Assembly: GCF_018835585.1 (NCBI RefSeq)
Contig: NZ_JAHGVE010000007.1
Coordinates: 1 to 64,000, forward strand
Reading direction: 5' to 3'
DNA from: Pelorhabdus rhamnosifermentans
GTDB taxonomy: Bacteria > Bacillota > Negativicutes > UMGS1260
DNA length: 64,000 bases
The position numbers and the translations under genes are program-made. Below, one piece after another: positions 46,452 to 56,443 of the stretch (positions are counted from its first letter, which is position 1; every line of letters starts with the position of its first letter). Below the pieces are notes generated by a model, which did not search any database, had not been told where the DNA came from, and saw nothing but the letters and a program-made list of their open reading frames with translations.

Positions 46452-49067
46452 TTGACGGGGAATGAACTTCGGCGAAAATTTTTAGCCTTTTTTAAGAGCA
46501 AAGGGCATCTAATTTTAGATAGCCATTCTTTAATTCCAGAGAATGATCCAACTTTATTATTAATTGGTGCGGGCATGGCACCGTTTAAACCTTTTTTTAC
46601 CGGGAAAATGCAGCCGCCTCATCGGCGTGTTTCGACGTGTCAAAAATGTGTTCGTACAGGTGATATAGAAAATGTCGGTCGTACAGCAAGGCATCAGACT
46701 TTTTTTGAGATGCTTGGCAATTTTTCTTTTGGTGATTATTTTAAAAAAGAAGCCATTACTTGGGCTTGGGAATTTCTCACTCAGGTAATTGAACTCCCGG
46801 CAGACAAGTTATGGGTAACCATCCATACGGAGGATGATGAAGCCTTTGCGATTTGGGTGAATGAAGTGGGTTTTCCTGCTGAACGAATTGTTCGGCTGGA
46901 AGATAATTTTTGGGAAATCGGGACAGGTCCCTGTGGTCCTTGTTCAGAGATTTATATTGATTTAGGTGAGGAACGCGGTTGCGGCAGTGATACGTGCGGT
47001 GTGGGCTGTGACTGTGATCGTTATCTGGAAATCTGGAATCTTGTTTTTACACAATTTAATCGTGATGAAGCGGGCAATTATACACCGCTTGCTCACAAAA
47101 ATATTGATACAGGGGCAGGCCTGGAACGAATTGCTTCTGTTTTGCAGAATAAGCCAAGCAATTTTGAGACGGATTTGCTATTTCCTATTATTGAGTATAC
47201 GATGAAACTTGGGCAGCTTACTTATGGACAGTCTGCTAATACGGATGTGTCACTGAAAGTGATTGCTGATCATGCTCGTAGTATGACTATTATGGTAGCG
47301 GACGGTATTTTGCCTTCTAATGAAGGTCGTGGTTATGTACTGCGCCGGATTTTACGCCGTGCTGTGCGGCATGCGAGACTACTTGGCATCCATCAGCCTT
47401 TTTTAGCTGGAGCAGTCGATACGGCGATAGAGATCTTTCATGAGGCCTATCCCGAACTTCAGGAACAAGCAGCTTATATTAAGCGTATCATTGAACTAGA
47501 AGAAAAACGGTTTGATGAGACACTTCAGCAAGGTACGGAATTATTAAATAAAGAGATTGTTGAACTGAGAAACGCCGGTAAGAAGGTGCTAGCAGGTGAA
47601 ACGGCCTTTAAGCTGTACGATACATTTGGATTTCCTTGGGAACTTACGAATGAAATTCTTTCTGAAGCGGGTATCACTTTAGACAAAGAAGCTTTTGATG
47701 CTTCCATGCATCAGCAGCGTGACCGGGCGCGCAAGGCGCGACAGGAATCAAGTGAGCAAATGCTTATTCCTGATCTTTCGAGACTTGTTGACACCAAGCT
47801 TTCAGCCGATGCTACAGTAAAACAATCATCAAGTGTTTTGCTTTTGAAAGATGGTAAGGTTGTGACAGAAGCCCGCGATGGCGACGATGTGGCCATTATC
47901 TTAGCTGTTACGCCTTTTTATGCTGAAGGTGGCGGCCAAGTGGGCGATTCTGGTGTAATGATAGCTCAAACTGGCCGCGCTATCATTACAAATGCAAAAA
48001 AATTACCAGACGGTACGATTTATCATATGGGTCATATTGTCGAGGGCCAGATTGAAACGGGGCAATTAATGGAAGTGACTGTCGATGAGGAGCGGCATTT
48101 TGCTTGCGCACGCAATCACACAGCCACACATATTTTGCAATCCGTTTTACGCGAGGTACTCGGAACACATGTGAAGCAGTCGGGGTCTTTTGTTGGCCCT
48201 GATCGTTTGCGCTTCGATTTTTCCCATTTTTCCGCTGTTACAGTCGAGGAACTGGAACGAATTGAAACCCTTGTCAATGAGGCTGTTCTGGCCGATCATG
48301 TTGTTGATAAAATGGAAACAACCTTGGAAGAAGCCAAGAAACTAGGTGCCATTGCTTTGTTTGGTGAAAAATATGGTGACCGTGTTCGTGTCATTACTGT
48401 CGAGGGCGTTAGCCGTGAGTTTTGTGGTGGCAGTCATATTGATCATACGTCGCAAATCGGATTTTTTCGCATCATCGCTGAAACGGGTATCGGGTCAGGA
48501 TTAAGAAGAATTGAAGCGGTTACAGGCAAAGCGGCACTGGAGCTTGCGGTCCAAGAAAGAAAGTCTTTACAAGAGGCTGCAGCACTACTGAAAGCTCGTC
48601 CAGAAGAAGTGAACAGTAAACTAGCGTCACTTCTTGAGCATGTGAAGGGTTTGGAGCATGAACTTGTGGCAGCACAGAAGAAATTAGCTGGTTCTGTTGT
48701 CGATGATTTACTTAAAAATATTCAACAAATTGGTACTGCTCAGGTTGTTGTTGAGGAAGTTGTTGCCAAGGATATGGATGAATTACGATCTATGGCTGAT
48801 TTAGTACGGGATCATATAAGCTTTGGCGCAGTCGTTCTTGGTGCAGTGAATGGTGAGAAGGTAAATTTTGTGGCCATGACGACAGGTACGGCAGCTAAGA
48901 AGCTGTTGCATGCCGGTAACATTGTGAAAGAAGCTGCTAAGGTAGCAGGCGGTGGTGGCGGTGGCCGTCCGGATATGGCGCAGGCTGGCGGTAAAAATCC
49001 GGAGAAAATTGCCGCTGCTTTGGGAAAGGCGCAAGAAATGATTGTTTCACAGCTAGCCAAAGCATAA
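46452..49067 (+). CDS. alaS: Alanyl-tRNA synthetase
   Basis: An 871-residue class II enzyme: catalytic domain (RRKFLAFFKSKGHLIL, GRTARHQTFFEMLGNFSFGDY), tRNA-recognition region, editing domain with zinc ligands HTATHILQ and EFCGGSHIDHT, and the C-terminal Ala domain with a DHHA1-like part ending GGGGGGRPDMAQAGG. Full length is normal. TTG 46452 is 6 nt after GGAGGTAG. It has its own consensus promoter. Confidence 0.97.
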   Translation: MTGNELRRKFLAFFKSKGHLILDSHSLIPENDPTLLLIGAGMAPFKPFFTGKMQPPHRRVSTCQKCVRTGDIENVGRTARHQTFFEMLGNFSFGDYFKKEAITWAWEFLTQVIELPADKLWVTIHTEDDEAFAIWVNEVGFPAERIVRLEDNFWEIGTGPCGPCSEIYIDLGEERGCGSDTCGVGCDCDRYLEIWNLVFTQFNRDEAGNYTPLAHKNIDTGAGLERIASVLQNKPSNFETDLLFPIIEYTMKLGQLTYGQSANTDVSLKVIADHARSMTIMVADGILPSNEGRGYVLRRILRRAVRHARLLGIHQPFLAGAVDTAIEIFHEAYPELQEQAAYIKRIIELEEKRFDETLQQGTELLNKEIVELRNAGKKVLAGETAFKLYDTFGFPWELTNEILSEAGITLDKEAFDASMHQQRDRARKARQESSEQMLIPDLSRLVDTKLSADATVKQSSSVLLLKDGKVVTEARDGDDVAIILAVTPFYAEGGGQVGDSGVMIAQTGRAIITNAKKLPDGTIYHMGHIVEGQIETGQLMEVTVDEERHFACARNHTATHILQSVLREVLGTHVKQSGSFVGPDRLRFDFSHFSAVTVEELERIETLVNEAVLADHVVDKMETTLEEAKKLGAIALFGEKYGDRVRVITVEGVSREFCGGSHIDHTSQIGFFRIIAETGIGSGLRRIEAVTGKAALELAVQERKSLQEAAALLKARPEEVNSKLASLLEHVKGLEHELVAAQKKLAGSVVDDLLKNIQQIGTAQVVVEEVVAKDMDELRSMADLVRDHISFGAVVLGAVNGEKVNFVAMTTGTAAKKLLHAGNIVKEAAKVAGGGGGGRPDMAQAGGKNPEKIAAALGKAQEMIVSQLAKA

Positions 49068-49162
49068 GGATTAGCTTTTTTGCTACGATAACAGGAAAAA
49101 TTGCTTGATTATCGAATATAGTGAAATAGACAGGAAATAATATCTCGAGAGGAGGATGCTTC

Positions 49163-49420
49163 ATGACAAAAGTATCTGATCAGACGATGATGTTTCAGGT
49201 GGATGCGGAAGAAAAAAATGCCGCAGCTGTCATACTTAACACGGTTTATCAAGCATTAAAAGAAAAGGGCTATAACCCGATTAATCAAATGGTTGGCTAT
49301 CTTATTTCGGGGGATCCGACTTATATTACTAGTTACAATAATGCCAGAGGGCTGATTCGTCAGCTTGAACGAGATGAACTACTGGAAGAACTCGTTCGTT
49401 CTTATTTGAAAGCAGAGTAA
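49163..49420 (+). CDS. IreB-family regulatory phosphoprotein (DUF965)
   Basis: An 85-residue member of the IreB/YrzL family; in Enterococcus IreB is a substrate of the Ser/Thr kinase IreK and modulates cephalosporin resistance. The family pattern [35 protein letters not shown] and SYNNARGLI is present. Its place between alaS and ruvX is conserved in Firmicutes. The Thr residue targeted in IreB may be in the N-terminal segment. Confidence 0.93.
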   Translation: MTKVSDQTMMFQVDAEEKNAAAVILNTVYQALKEKGYNPINQMVGYLISGDPTYITSYNNARGLIRQLERDELLEELVRSYLKAE

Positions 49421-49462
49421 GGGATTTTTTGAGCGATTATTGGTTATCTTAATGGAGGGTTT

Positions 49463-49879
49463 ATGAGAATTATCGGGTTGGATGTGGGAGATCGGACCAT
49501 CGGTGTTGCGGTGAGTGATCTATTAGGATGGACGGCGCAAGGCGTAGAGGTCATTCGCCGAAAAAATACGGATCTCGATTTTGAGCGCTTAGCCGAACTC
49601 ATAGATCAATATGAGGTGGAAAACGTCCTCATTGGTTGGCCAAAAAATATGAATGGTACCATTGGACCGCGTTGCGAGAAGGTCCAGGCGTTTGCAGATG
49701 AATTCAAGCTTCGGTTTCCTGCTCAGAAAATAATTCTTTGGGATGAAAGGCTATCTACTGTTGCAGCGGCGAAATCGCTTATTGCTGCTGATGTGAGTCG
49801 AGCTAAGCGTAAAAAGGTGATTGATAAAATGGCAGCTGTGTTTATTTTGCAAGGCTATCTCGATAGTCATATGCGGTAA
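49463..49879 (+). CDS. ruvX: Putative pre-16S rRNA nuclease / Holliday junction resolvase-like YqgF
   Basis: A 138-residue RNase H-fold protein that is needed for 16S rRNA 5' maturation in several bacteria. Acidic active-site motifs are [15 protein letters not shown] at the N-terminus and DERLSTVAA; the C-terminal [18 protein letters not shown] is typical. AGGG SD lies upstream of ATG 49463. Genes ireB and DUF1292 flank it, as in B. subtilis. Confidence 0.94.
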   Translation: MRIIGLDVGDRTIGVAVSDLLGWTAQGVEVIRRKNTDLDFERLAELIDQYEVENVLIGWPKNMNGTIGPRCEKVQAFADEFKLRFPAQKIILWDERLSTVAAAKSLIAADVSRAKRKKVIDKMAAVFILQGYLDSHMR

Positions 49880-49887
49880 TTCTTTCC

Positions 49888-49916
49888 TTGACAGGGGATT
49901 TTTTCTAGGATACACT
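49888..49916 (+). promoter_or_regulatory. Promoter upstream of the DUF1292 gene
   Basis: TTGACA (49888-49893), a 17-bp spacer and TACACT (49911-49916), 32 bases before the gene start. Confidence 0.6.
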
Positions 49917-49947
49917 AGCATTACATTTGAAATAAGAGGTGAATAGG

Positions 49948-50292
49948 ATGTCTGATTTTGACAAGGAAGATATGGAAAATACCGAAGAAGAAGAACTCGT
50001 TGTCGTTATGACTGATGAAGAAGGCAACGAATTCTATTATCGTGAAGACATGATTATCCCGGTTGAAGATAAGCGTTATGCAATACTCGTGCCCATTAGT
50101 ATCGATGAAGACTGTGATTGTGGTTGCGGCAATGAGGACTGTGATTGCAGCGATGAACCCGATGTTTTCATTGCACGTATTGACATGGATGAAAAAGGCG
50201 AAGAGGTTTATGTTGATCCTACTGACGAAGAATTTGAACAAGTCCGTGTTGCTTATGAAACGTTAATGGATGAAGAAGAAGCAGGCGAATAA
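49948..50292 (+). CDS. DUF1292 acidic protein with a Cys-rich insert
   Basis: A 114-residue, highly acidic protein of the DUF1292 (YrzB) family, found between ruvX and mltG in Firmicutes. The conserved parts VVMTDEEGNEFYY and RYAILVPI are present. Between them and the C-terminal half is an insert with six cysteines in 11 residues (DCDCGCGNEDCDC), which is unusual for the family and looks able to bind metal. ATG 49948 follows AAGAGGTGA; an in-frame GTG at 49939 is less likely. Function unknown. Confidence 0.88.
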   Translation: MSDFDKEDMENTEEEELVVVMTDEEGNEFYYREDMIIPVEDKRYAILVPISIDEDCDCGCGNEDCDCSDEPDVFIARIDMDEKGEEVYVDPTDEEFEQVRVAYETLMDEEEAGE

Positions 50293-50311
50293 ACTGTAAA
50301 GTAAGAAAAAG

Positions 50312-50343
50312 GAAGTCTTATTAAGTAAGGCTTCTTTTTTTTT
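50312..50343 (+). terminator. Terminator after the DUF1292 gene
   Basis: gaagtctta (50312-50320) pairs with taaggcttc (50326-50334) with one G-U pair, followed by about nine T. A -10 TATAAT with TG before it (50358-50363) for mltG follows 15 bases on. Confidence 0.85.
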
Positions 50344-50387
50344 GCTTAAATTGCGTGTATAATAGAATCACATTGAGAGGTGATGAA

Positions 50388-51464
50388 ATGACAAAAATAC
50401 CTAAAATACCTAAAATATTGCAAATGCCAAAAATGCCAAACATAGCGCAAATAACATATTTTGGAAAATATTTACACTTAAGATGGTTATTGCCGCTTAT
50501 AATAGGGATTTTTCTTGTCTTTTTTATGATTTATGAGTTTGCTGCTACGCCTGTAGCAGCAGTAGCAAATTCGGAAGTGAATGTAACGATTAAACAAGGT
50601 ATGACAAGTGACGAGATCGGTCAGGTGCTTTATGACAAGGGCCTTTTTCCTAGTGCCATGATTTTTCGTTTATATGCACGAATGTACGGACTGGAACATT
50701 CGCTGCAAGCGGGTGATTATCTTTTTAACAAGGACATGACGATTCGTCATATGGTGGACATGATGGCTCGCGGCGAAACAGCGAGTCGGACGCTACTCGT
50801 TCCTGAAGGCTATACGATTGATCAAATCGCGCAGCTTGTGGAGAAGACCAAAATTGGGAAGGCCCAAATGTTTAAACAACTGGCGGTAAATTATGCTCCC
50901 TATGACGATATGGTGTCTTCTGCTGATGTGACTTATAAGGCAGAAGGCTATCTGTTTCCAGCGACTTATCAATTCTCCAGTGGTGTAACAGAACAGCAGG
51001 TACTGGATGCTATGACAACACAGTTCCATAATCGCTTTACATCGGAGATGGTCTCGCGTGCTGCTGAAGAGGGTCTCTCTGTCCGTCAAGTGGTGATACT
51101 CGCTTCTCTTGTTGAGAAGGAAGCGCAGAAAGAGGCGGATCGCTCGGTTATAGCTGGCGTATTTTTAAATCGATTAAGACAAGCTATGCCACTTCAATCT
51201 TGTGCGACCATTCAGTATATCTTAGGTTATCCGAAAGCGGAATTGTCTGTGCAGGATACAGAGCTTCCTTCACCTTATAATACGTATCAACATAACGGGT
51301 TGCCGCCTGGGCCGATTGCGAATCCCGGAATGGCATCCATTATGGCTGTGCTTTATCCAGCTCAAACGGATTATTTATATTTTGTAGCAGATAAGCAGGG
51401 AGCCCATCATTTTAGTAAAACATATGAGGAACATTTACTGGCAATTCAGCAGGTGACGCAATAA
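50388..51464 (+). CDS. mltG: Endolytic murein transglycosylase MltG (YceG-like)
   Basis: A 358-residue single-pass membrane protein that cleaves nascent glycan strands. After a short Lys/Pro/Met-rich cytosolic N-terminus with near-repeats (KIPKIPKILQMPKMP), a membrane helix (LPLIIGIFLVFFMIYEF) leads to a LysM-like part and the YceG domain with the catalytic Glu in ASLVEKEAQKEADR and GVFLNRLRQAMPLQS. ATG 50388 follows GAGAGGTGA; the frame opens at 50355 without SD. The next three genes follow closely. Confidence 0.93.
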   Translation: MTKIPKIPKILQMPKMPNIAQITYFGKYLHLRWLLPLIIGIFLVFFMIYEFAATPVAAVANSEVNVTIKQGMTSDEIGQVLYDKGLFPSAMIFRLYARMYGLEHSLQAGDYLFNKDMTIRHMVDMMARGETASRTLLVPEGYTIDQIAQLVEKTKIGKAQMFKQLAVNYAPYDDMVSSADVTYKAEGYLFPATYQFSSGVTEQQVLDAMTTQFHNRFTSEMVSRAAEEGLSVRQVVILASLVEKEAQKEADRSVIAGVFLNRLRQAMPLQSCATIQYILGYPKAELSVQDTELPSPYNTYQHNGLPPGPIANPGMASIMAVLYPAQTDYLYFVADKQGAHHFSKTYEEHLLAIQQVTQ

Positions 51465-51465
51465 T

Positions 51466-52101
51466 ATGAGACAAGAACTATTAGAAAAGATGAAAGAATT
51501 TGCCTTATTACACAATGTGCCTATTTTGCGTGAACCCAGTACGGTTGTTTTGACGGAGGCTGCTCATAGCAAATGCCCTACAAGGGTGCTTGAAATTGGG
51601 ACAGCCATTGGGTATTCCAGTTTGCTTATTGCAAGTGAGATGCAGCCACACGGGCAGATTATTAGCATTGATATTGACGAAGAAAGACAAAAAATTGCGC
51701 GGCAGTTTTTTACTCAATCTGAACTTACCGTGACTCTAGAACTTTTACTGGGAGATGCGAACGCATTGATTGGTGGGCTTACGGGTTGTTTTGATTTTGT
51801 GTTCATTGATGCTGCCAAGGGGCAATATGTTAATTATCTGAAGGCCTTGTTGCCCCATCTTGAAACAGGCGCAGTGATTGTGGCTGATAATGTATTATTT
51901 CGTGGCTGGGTTAAAGGGGGCGTAAAGCCGCCTCGGCGCTATCGGACGATTGTGAAGCGTCTCAGGGAATATTTGGCGATTGTGAATGGTACTGACCAAT
52001 TTCAGACCAAGCTTTATGATGTTGGCGATGGGGTGGCTGTGTCTCGCTATTTAGGTTCTGCTCAGAAGGGAGCTGTTCGACAAGGTGATGACAATGAATA
52101 A
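51466..52101 (+). CDS. trmR: tRNA 5-hydroxyuridine methyltransferase TrmR-like
   Basis: A 211-residue class I SAM-dependent O-methyltransferase. The SAM motif LEIGTAIGYSSLLIA, VDIDEER-type acidic strand end (ISIDIDEER) and FVFIDAAKGQYVNYL are present. The B. subtilis ortholog by position (YrrM) methylates ho5U34 to mo5U34 in tRNAs. It starts 1 bp after mltG and overlaps the U32 gene, whose family makes ho5U34, so the two steps sit together. Confidence 0.87.
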   Translation: MRQELLEKMKEFALLHNVPILREPSTVVLTEAAHSKCPTRVLEIGTAIGYSSLLIASEMQPHGQIISIDIDEERQKIARQFFTQSELTVTLELLLGDANALIGGLTGCFDFVFIDAAKGQYVNYLKALLPHLETGAVIVADNVLFRGWVKGGVKPPRRYRTIVKRLREYLAIVNGTDQFQTKLYDVGDGVAVSRYLGSAQKGAVRQGDDNE

Positions 52102-53314
52102 ACCGGAATTATTGGCTCCTGTAGGGAGCTTTGAAAAATTAGAGATGGCTCTTGCTTATGGTGCTGATGCCGTTTATTTTGGCGGCAAGGCTTTTGGCCT
52201 TAGGGCTTTTAGTGATAATTTTAATGATGAAGAAATGGTAAAAGCGTTGAATTATGTGCATAGTAAAGGGAAAAAAGCCTATGTGACTGTTAATATTTTT
52301 CCTCATAATGAAGATATAGATAGGTTGCCTGACTATCTCCGCTTTTTAGATCAGGCTCAGGCTGATGCCATTCTTTTATCAGATCTTGGCGTGTATCGTT
52401 TGGCCCGTGACGTTGCACCGAATTTGCCCATTCATATTAGTACACAGGCCAACAATACGAATTGGTCTTCTGTAAAGATGTGGGAAGAGCTGGGTGCATC
52501 TCGTGTTGTGCTTGCGCGTGAACTGTCGTTGGCTGAAATTAAAGGGATTCATTCGAAAGTTCATGTTGAACTGGAAACCTTTGTCCATGGGGCCATGTGC
52601 ATTTCCTATTCAGGGCGTTGTTTATTAAGTAATTATTTGAGTGGTCGTGATTCTAATCGTGGTGCCTGCAGCCAGTCCTGTCGCTGGAAGTATTCATTAG
52701 TAGAAGAGAAACGGCCCAATGAATATTATCCTATTGTCGAAGATGAGCGGGGAACGTATCTATTTAACTCGAAGGATTTATGTTTACTGCCTTATTTACC
52801 TGAATTAATGCAAGCGGGGATTTCCAGTTTAAAAGTGGAAGGCCGCATGAAAAGTGTTCATTATGTAGCCACGGTCATTAAAGCTTATCGCGAGGCTATT
52901 GACAGTTATTACGAAAATCCGGCAGCTTTTACGGTGAAACAAGAATGGCTTGAAGAACTGAATAAAGTATCGCATCGGGCTTATACGACAGGATTTTACT
53001 TTAATAAAACAAGGGCGAGTGACCAGATATATGGTACAAGCAGTTATAGTCAAACGCATGATTTTGTTGGCCTCGTATTGTCTTATGATGCGAAGCGGCG
53101 CGTTGCTCTCATTGAACAGCGCAACAATATGAAGGTGGGTGAAACCATTGAAATTGCACAGCCGGGTCAGCTTCCTTTTACGCAGGTTATTGAAAGCATG
53201 ACAAATGAAGCGGGCGAGAGTATTATCGTGGCACCTCATCCCCAGCAACAGATTACGATGCCTATGAAAAATCCTGTTGTACCTTATGCCATGCTGCGAC
53301 GCAGGGGGGGCTAA
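52094..53314 (+). CDS. U32 peptidase-family protein, TrhP-like (tRNA ho5U34 formation)
   Basis: A 406-residue U32-family protein. N-terminal PELLAPVGSFEKLEMALAYG and ADAVYFGGKAFGLRAF are diagnostic, and cysteines in FVHGAMCISYSGRCLLSNY and GACSQSCRW match the pattern needed for a Fe-S cluster. Characterised relatives (TrhP, YrrN/YrrO) hydroxylate U34 with prephenate, not peptides. ATG 52094 follows AAGGTGA; GTG 52085 and ATG 52088 are also in frame. It overlaps trmR by 8 bp. Confidence 0.88.
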   Translation: MNKPELLAPVGSFEKLEMALAYGADAVYFGGKAFGLRAFSDNFNDEEMVKALNYVHSKGKKAYVTVNIFPHNEDIDRLPDYLRFLDQAQADAILLSDLGVYRLARDVAPNLPIHISTQANNTNWSSVKMWEELGASRVVLARELSLAEIKGIHSKVHVELETFVHGAMCISYSGRCLLSNYLSGRDSNRGACSQSCRWKYSLVEEKRPNEYYPIVEDERGTYLFNSKDLCLLPYLPELMQAGISSLKVEGRMKSVHYVATVIKAYREAIDSYYENPAAFTVKQEWLEELNKVSHRAYTTGFYFNKTRASDQIYGTSSYSQTHDFVGLVLSYDAKRRVALIEQRNNMKVGETIEIAQPGQLPFTQVIESMTNEAGESIIVAPHPQQQITMPMKNPVVPYAMLRRRGG

Positions 53315-53316
53315 CC

Positions 53317-53514
53317 ATGTTTGATGCTGTATTTGCTCTTGTTCATCCCCGGGATATTAATTTTTTGAATCGTATTATGGAAAGCTATGAATATCTGGGT
53401 GTTGTCACCAATGTGGGTAAAAAGGGGCTTGTGATGATTCGAACAACACCTGATACGTATCAGGAAGTTCTGGATATTTTGCTGACTCTACCGATTCAGG
53501 TAGACATCGTATAA
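53317..53514 (+). CDS. DUF4911 small protein
   Basis: A 65-residue protein starting 2 bp after the U32 gene with a G-rich SD overlapping its end. NFLNRIMESYEYLGVVTN and VMIRTTPDTYQEVLDILLTL fit a small alpha/beta fold seen in DUF4911. Function unknown; adjacency to U32 genes is a recurrent association. Confidence 0.75.
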   Translation: MFDAVFALVHPRDINFLNRIMESYEYLGVVTNVGKKGLVMIRTTPDTYQEVLDILLTLPIQVDIV

Positions 53515-53555
53515 CAAAGTCCGTTTAGAAGCCATACTATCATGGAGGTGATGGT

Positions 53556-55217
53556 ATGGCTTCTATTTTGGCGCGCCTAAGAAAGGTGTGTAGTTTATTT
53601 TTGTTTTTGACATTCTTATTAGTATGCAGACTGGTATTTTTACAGATCATTGACGGAGCGGATTTGGCGCGGGAAGGATTGAGTGGCCGAGTTCAGGAGG
53701 CTTCTGGAAAAGAAGAACGTGGATTGATTTTTGATCGAAATAATCAGTTACTGACAAATCGCGATTTTACTTATCATATTATGGTCTTTCCGTCACCCAG
53801 TTTGAAAGCTGAAGCAATAAAAGAGGAGCTTGAAAGCGTTCTTTCAGATAAGGAGTTGGCTGAGGTAGTGGCACTTACGCAGGCTAAGCAGCCAAGTAGG
53901 TCGTCTTTTGCTGTGACGGAAGATGTAATGCACTATATTAATGTTGAGGCTCATCAAACCGGTATTATGGTTGTCAAAGAAAGCATTCGTTATAGTCCGG
54001 AGAATCTGGCAACACATGTCATTGGCTATACCAATGCTGACAATCACGGTGTCAGTGGTGTTGAAGCGCTTTATGATGACTTTTTGAGTAGCCAGCGAGT
54101 GAAATATTTGGCAGCGCTTGTTGATGCGAGTGCCCAGGTTATTCCGGGGCTGGGTTATAAAGAATTGAATCGGGGCGTGGGCGGGGAACCAAGTAATCTC
54201 ATTTTGACTCTTGATTTGGATAAACAGCGAAAAGTTGAGAAGCTGGCTGACAAGTATTTGAAGAAAGGTGCCGTCGTTGTCATGGAACCGACAACAGGTG
54301 AAATACTTGCCCTTGTATCACGGCCAAATTATGATAACAATCACGTGGCCGAAATATTGCATCAAGCAAGTTCGCCGCTCTTAAACCGTGCTGTAGCCGC
54401 TTTTCAGCCTGGATCAGTTTTTAAATTAGTTGTGGCTGCTGCAGCGCTTGAACAAGGGATTGTAAGACCTGAGCAGATGTTTTATGATCATGGATACATT
54501 GATATTAATCACGTGCGGTTTAACGGCTGGGATGTTGAACAAAGTCCTCGTGGCTGGATTACTTTTCAAGATGCCTTGGCGTATTCGAGTAATCCTGTTT
54601 TTATTGAAGTGGGGCAAAAATTGGGGGCTAAGTCGCTCTTGTCTTATGCTCATAAATTGGGATTTGGTGAGCTTACAAAATTGAATTTTGATGGTGAAGT
54701 GGCGGGAAATTTACCTGCTGCTGATCAGGTATTTCCAGCGGATTTGGCGAATTTATCCATCGGACAAGGTAGCTGTGAAACGACGCCTTTGCAAATGGCA
54801 GCACTTGTTGCCACGATTTGTAATGACGGCATCAAGGTCGAGCCAAGTCTTGTTAAAAAAATCGTATCAAGCCAAGGAACTGTTTTGAAACAAAATAATA
54901 TACCTAAGGAAAATCGTGTTTTATCAAAAGCAACGTGTAAGCAACTGAAGAATATGATGACTTCAGTGACGCAGTATGGCACAGGTCAAGCTGCAAATAT
55001 TCCGGACTTTGGTTCGGCAGGCAAGACAGGTTCGGCAGAGACAGGACGGCTGGACAGTCAAGGAAACAGTATTAATCATGCCTGGTTTGCTGGATATGCA
55101 CCGCTTAATCATCCTCAGTATGTTGTGGTTGTCTTTGTGGAAGAAGGGCATTCTGGCAGTGACGTTGCCGCTCCCTTATTTCAAGACGTTACGGCAAGTT
55201 TGCTGGGTAAATCGTAA
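53556..55217 (+). CDS. Class B penicillin-binding protein (PbpI/SpoVD-like transpeptidase)
   Basis: A 553-residue membrane-anchored D,D-transpeptidase. A hydrophobic N-terminal helix (LFLFLTFLLVCRLVFLQI) is followed by a PBP dimer domain and the transpeptidase motifs: SVFK (SxxK) in FQPGSVFKLVV, SSN in LAYSSNPVF and KTG in SAGKTGSAET. No PASTA domains follow, unlike SpoVD or Pbp2b. B. subtilis carries pbpI (yrrR) in the same neighbourhood, which suggests orthology. ATG 53556 follows GGAGGTGA. Role in vegetative or spore wall synthesis is not decided. Confidence 0.9.
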   Translation: MASILARLRKVCSLFLFLTFLLVCRLVFLQIIDGADLAREGLSGRVQEASGKEERGLIFDRNNQLLTNRDFTYHIMVFPSPSLKAEAIKEELESVLSDKELAEVVALTQAKQPSRSSFAVTEDVMHYINVEAHQTGIMVVKESIRYSPENLATHVIGYTNADNHGVSGVEALYDDFLSSQRVKYLAALVDASAQVIPGLGYKELNRGVGGEPSNLILTLDLDKQRKVEKLADKYLKKGAVVVMEPTTGEILALVSRPNYDNNHVAEILHQASSPLLNRAVAAFQPGSVFKLVVAAAALEQGIVRPEQMFYDHGYIDINHVRFNGWDVEQSPRGWITFQDALAYSSNPVFIEVGQKLGAKSLLSYAHKLGFGELTKLNFDGEVAGNLPAADQVFPADLANLSIGQGSCETTPLQMAALVATICNDGIKVEPSLVKKIVSSQGTVLKQNNIPKENRVLSKATCKQLKNMMTSVTQYGTGQAANIPDFGSAGKTGSAETGRLDSQGNSINHAWFAGYAPLNHPQYVVVVFVEEGHSGSDVAAPLFQDVTASLLGKS

Positions 55218-55322
55218 TGAAGAGCAGTTTTACCGATGGAATGCAAAGAATATTCTGGTCAAATAGGCATATCTATGCTAGAATTAAACAGTTAATATGG
55301 TTAAAAGGGAGTTAATTAGTAC

Positions 55323-56432
55323 TTGATCCAGCGAATAGCTGATTCAGGGGAGATGGTGAAATTGAAATCAAAATTAGCACGGTCTAAAGCCTTGCTTGAC
55401 AAATATGACGTCCAGGCTGTTCTTGTTACGAAACCCGAAAACCGATTGTATTGGAGTGGCTTTTCAGGCTCGGCTGGTTCCCTTGTTTTATTAGCAGATC
55501 AAGGAGCTCTGTTTACTGATTTTCGTTATATTGAGCAGGCAACGAAGCAGGCACCTGATTTTGAAATTGTTCGTCAGGGTTCTGATTTCTGGGAGTCTCT
55601 AGCTCTTTGGCTAAAAAGTCACGGCATTCAACGGCTAGCCTTTGAAAAAGATTTTTTTACTGTAGAGTTATATGAGAAATTTCGGCAAGCAGCGCCCTTT
55701 CTTGTGCTGTGTCCCGTGAAGCTTGATGTGTGGCGTAGGGTGAAGGACGAAGCTGAGCTGGCTCTCATAACTAAGGCTGTTGAAATTGCGGATCGGGCTT
55801 TTGAGCAGATTTTGCCTGTCATTCGACCTGGTACGACGGAACTTTCTGTTGCAGTTGAACTTGAGCATGCCATGCGTAAGCTTGGCTCCATGAAGCCAGC
55901 ATTTGATACCATTGTGGCGTCTGGTATACGCGGCTCGCTGCCTCATGCTCAGCCGACGAAGCGTGAGCTTCAATTGGGCGACTTTGTTACCATGGATTTT
56001 GGAGCTGTCTATGAAGGATATCATTCTGATATTACACGTACCGTCTGTGTGGGTAGGGCCACTGATAAACAAAAAGAGCTCTATGCGACAGTCCTGTCCG
56101 CTCAGCTTGCAGGTATTGCTGCAGTAAAGGCAGGTAGTGCCTGCGATGCAATCGATGGTGTAGCGAGAAGCATGATTGAGTCTGCCGGATATGGTGAATA
56201 TTTTGGTCATGGTTTGGGCCATTCTGTCGGGCTTTTTATTCATGAAGAACCGCGTTTGTCGCCAACATGTAACACTATTTTGGCAGAAAATATGGTTGTT
56301 ACAGTGGAACCAGGTATTTATGTGCCAGGTTTTGGTGGAGTACGTATTGAAGATCTTGTTGTCGTTTCTTGTGCCGGGTGTAAAATACTCACAGCCAGTC
56401 GCAAAGAACTCATAGAATTGGATTGTAATTAG
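55323..56432 (+). CDS. M24-family Xaa-Pro aminopeptidase/dipeptidase
   Basis: An approximately 360-residue creatinase-like protein with an N-terminal domain ([20 protein letters not shown]) and a pita-bread metallopeptidase domain. Metal ligands are visible in [46 protein letters not shown] and [10 protein letters not shown]. The start is unclear: TTG 55323 (SD AAAAGGGA 12 nt away), GTG 55356 or TTG 55362 are possible. It precedes efp directly, a common Firmicute pair that may relate to polyproline-containing peptides. Confidence 0.9.
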   Translation: MIQRIADSGEMVKLKSKLARSKALLDKYDVQAVLVTKPENRLYWSGFSGSAGSLVLLADQGALFTDFRYIEQATKQAPDFEIVRQGSDFWESLALWLKSHGIQRLAFEKDFFTVELYEKFRQAAPFLVLCPVKLDVWRRVKDEAELALITKAVEIADRAFEQILPVIRPGTTELSVAVELEHAMRKLGSMKPAFDTIVASGIRGSLPHAQPTKRELQLGDFVTMDFGAVYEGYHSDITRTVCVGRATDKQKELYATVLSAQLAGIAAVKAGSACDAIDGVARSMIESAGYGEYFGHGLGHSVGLFIHEEPRLSPTCNTILAENMVVTVEPGIYVPGFGGVRIEDLVVVSCAGCKILTASRKELIELDCN

Positions 56433-56443
56433 GAGGAAAAGCC

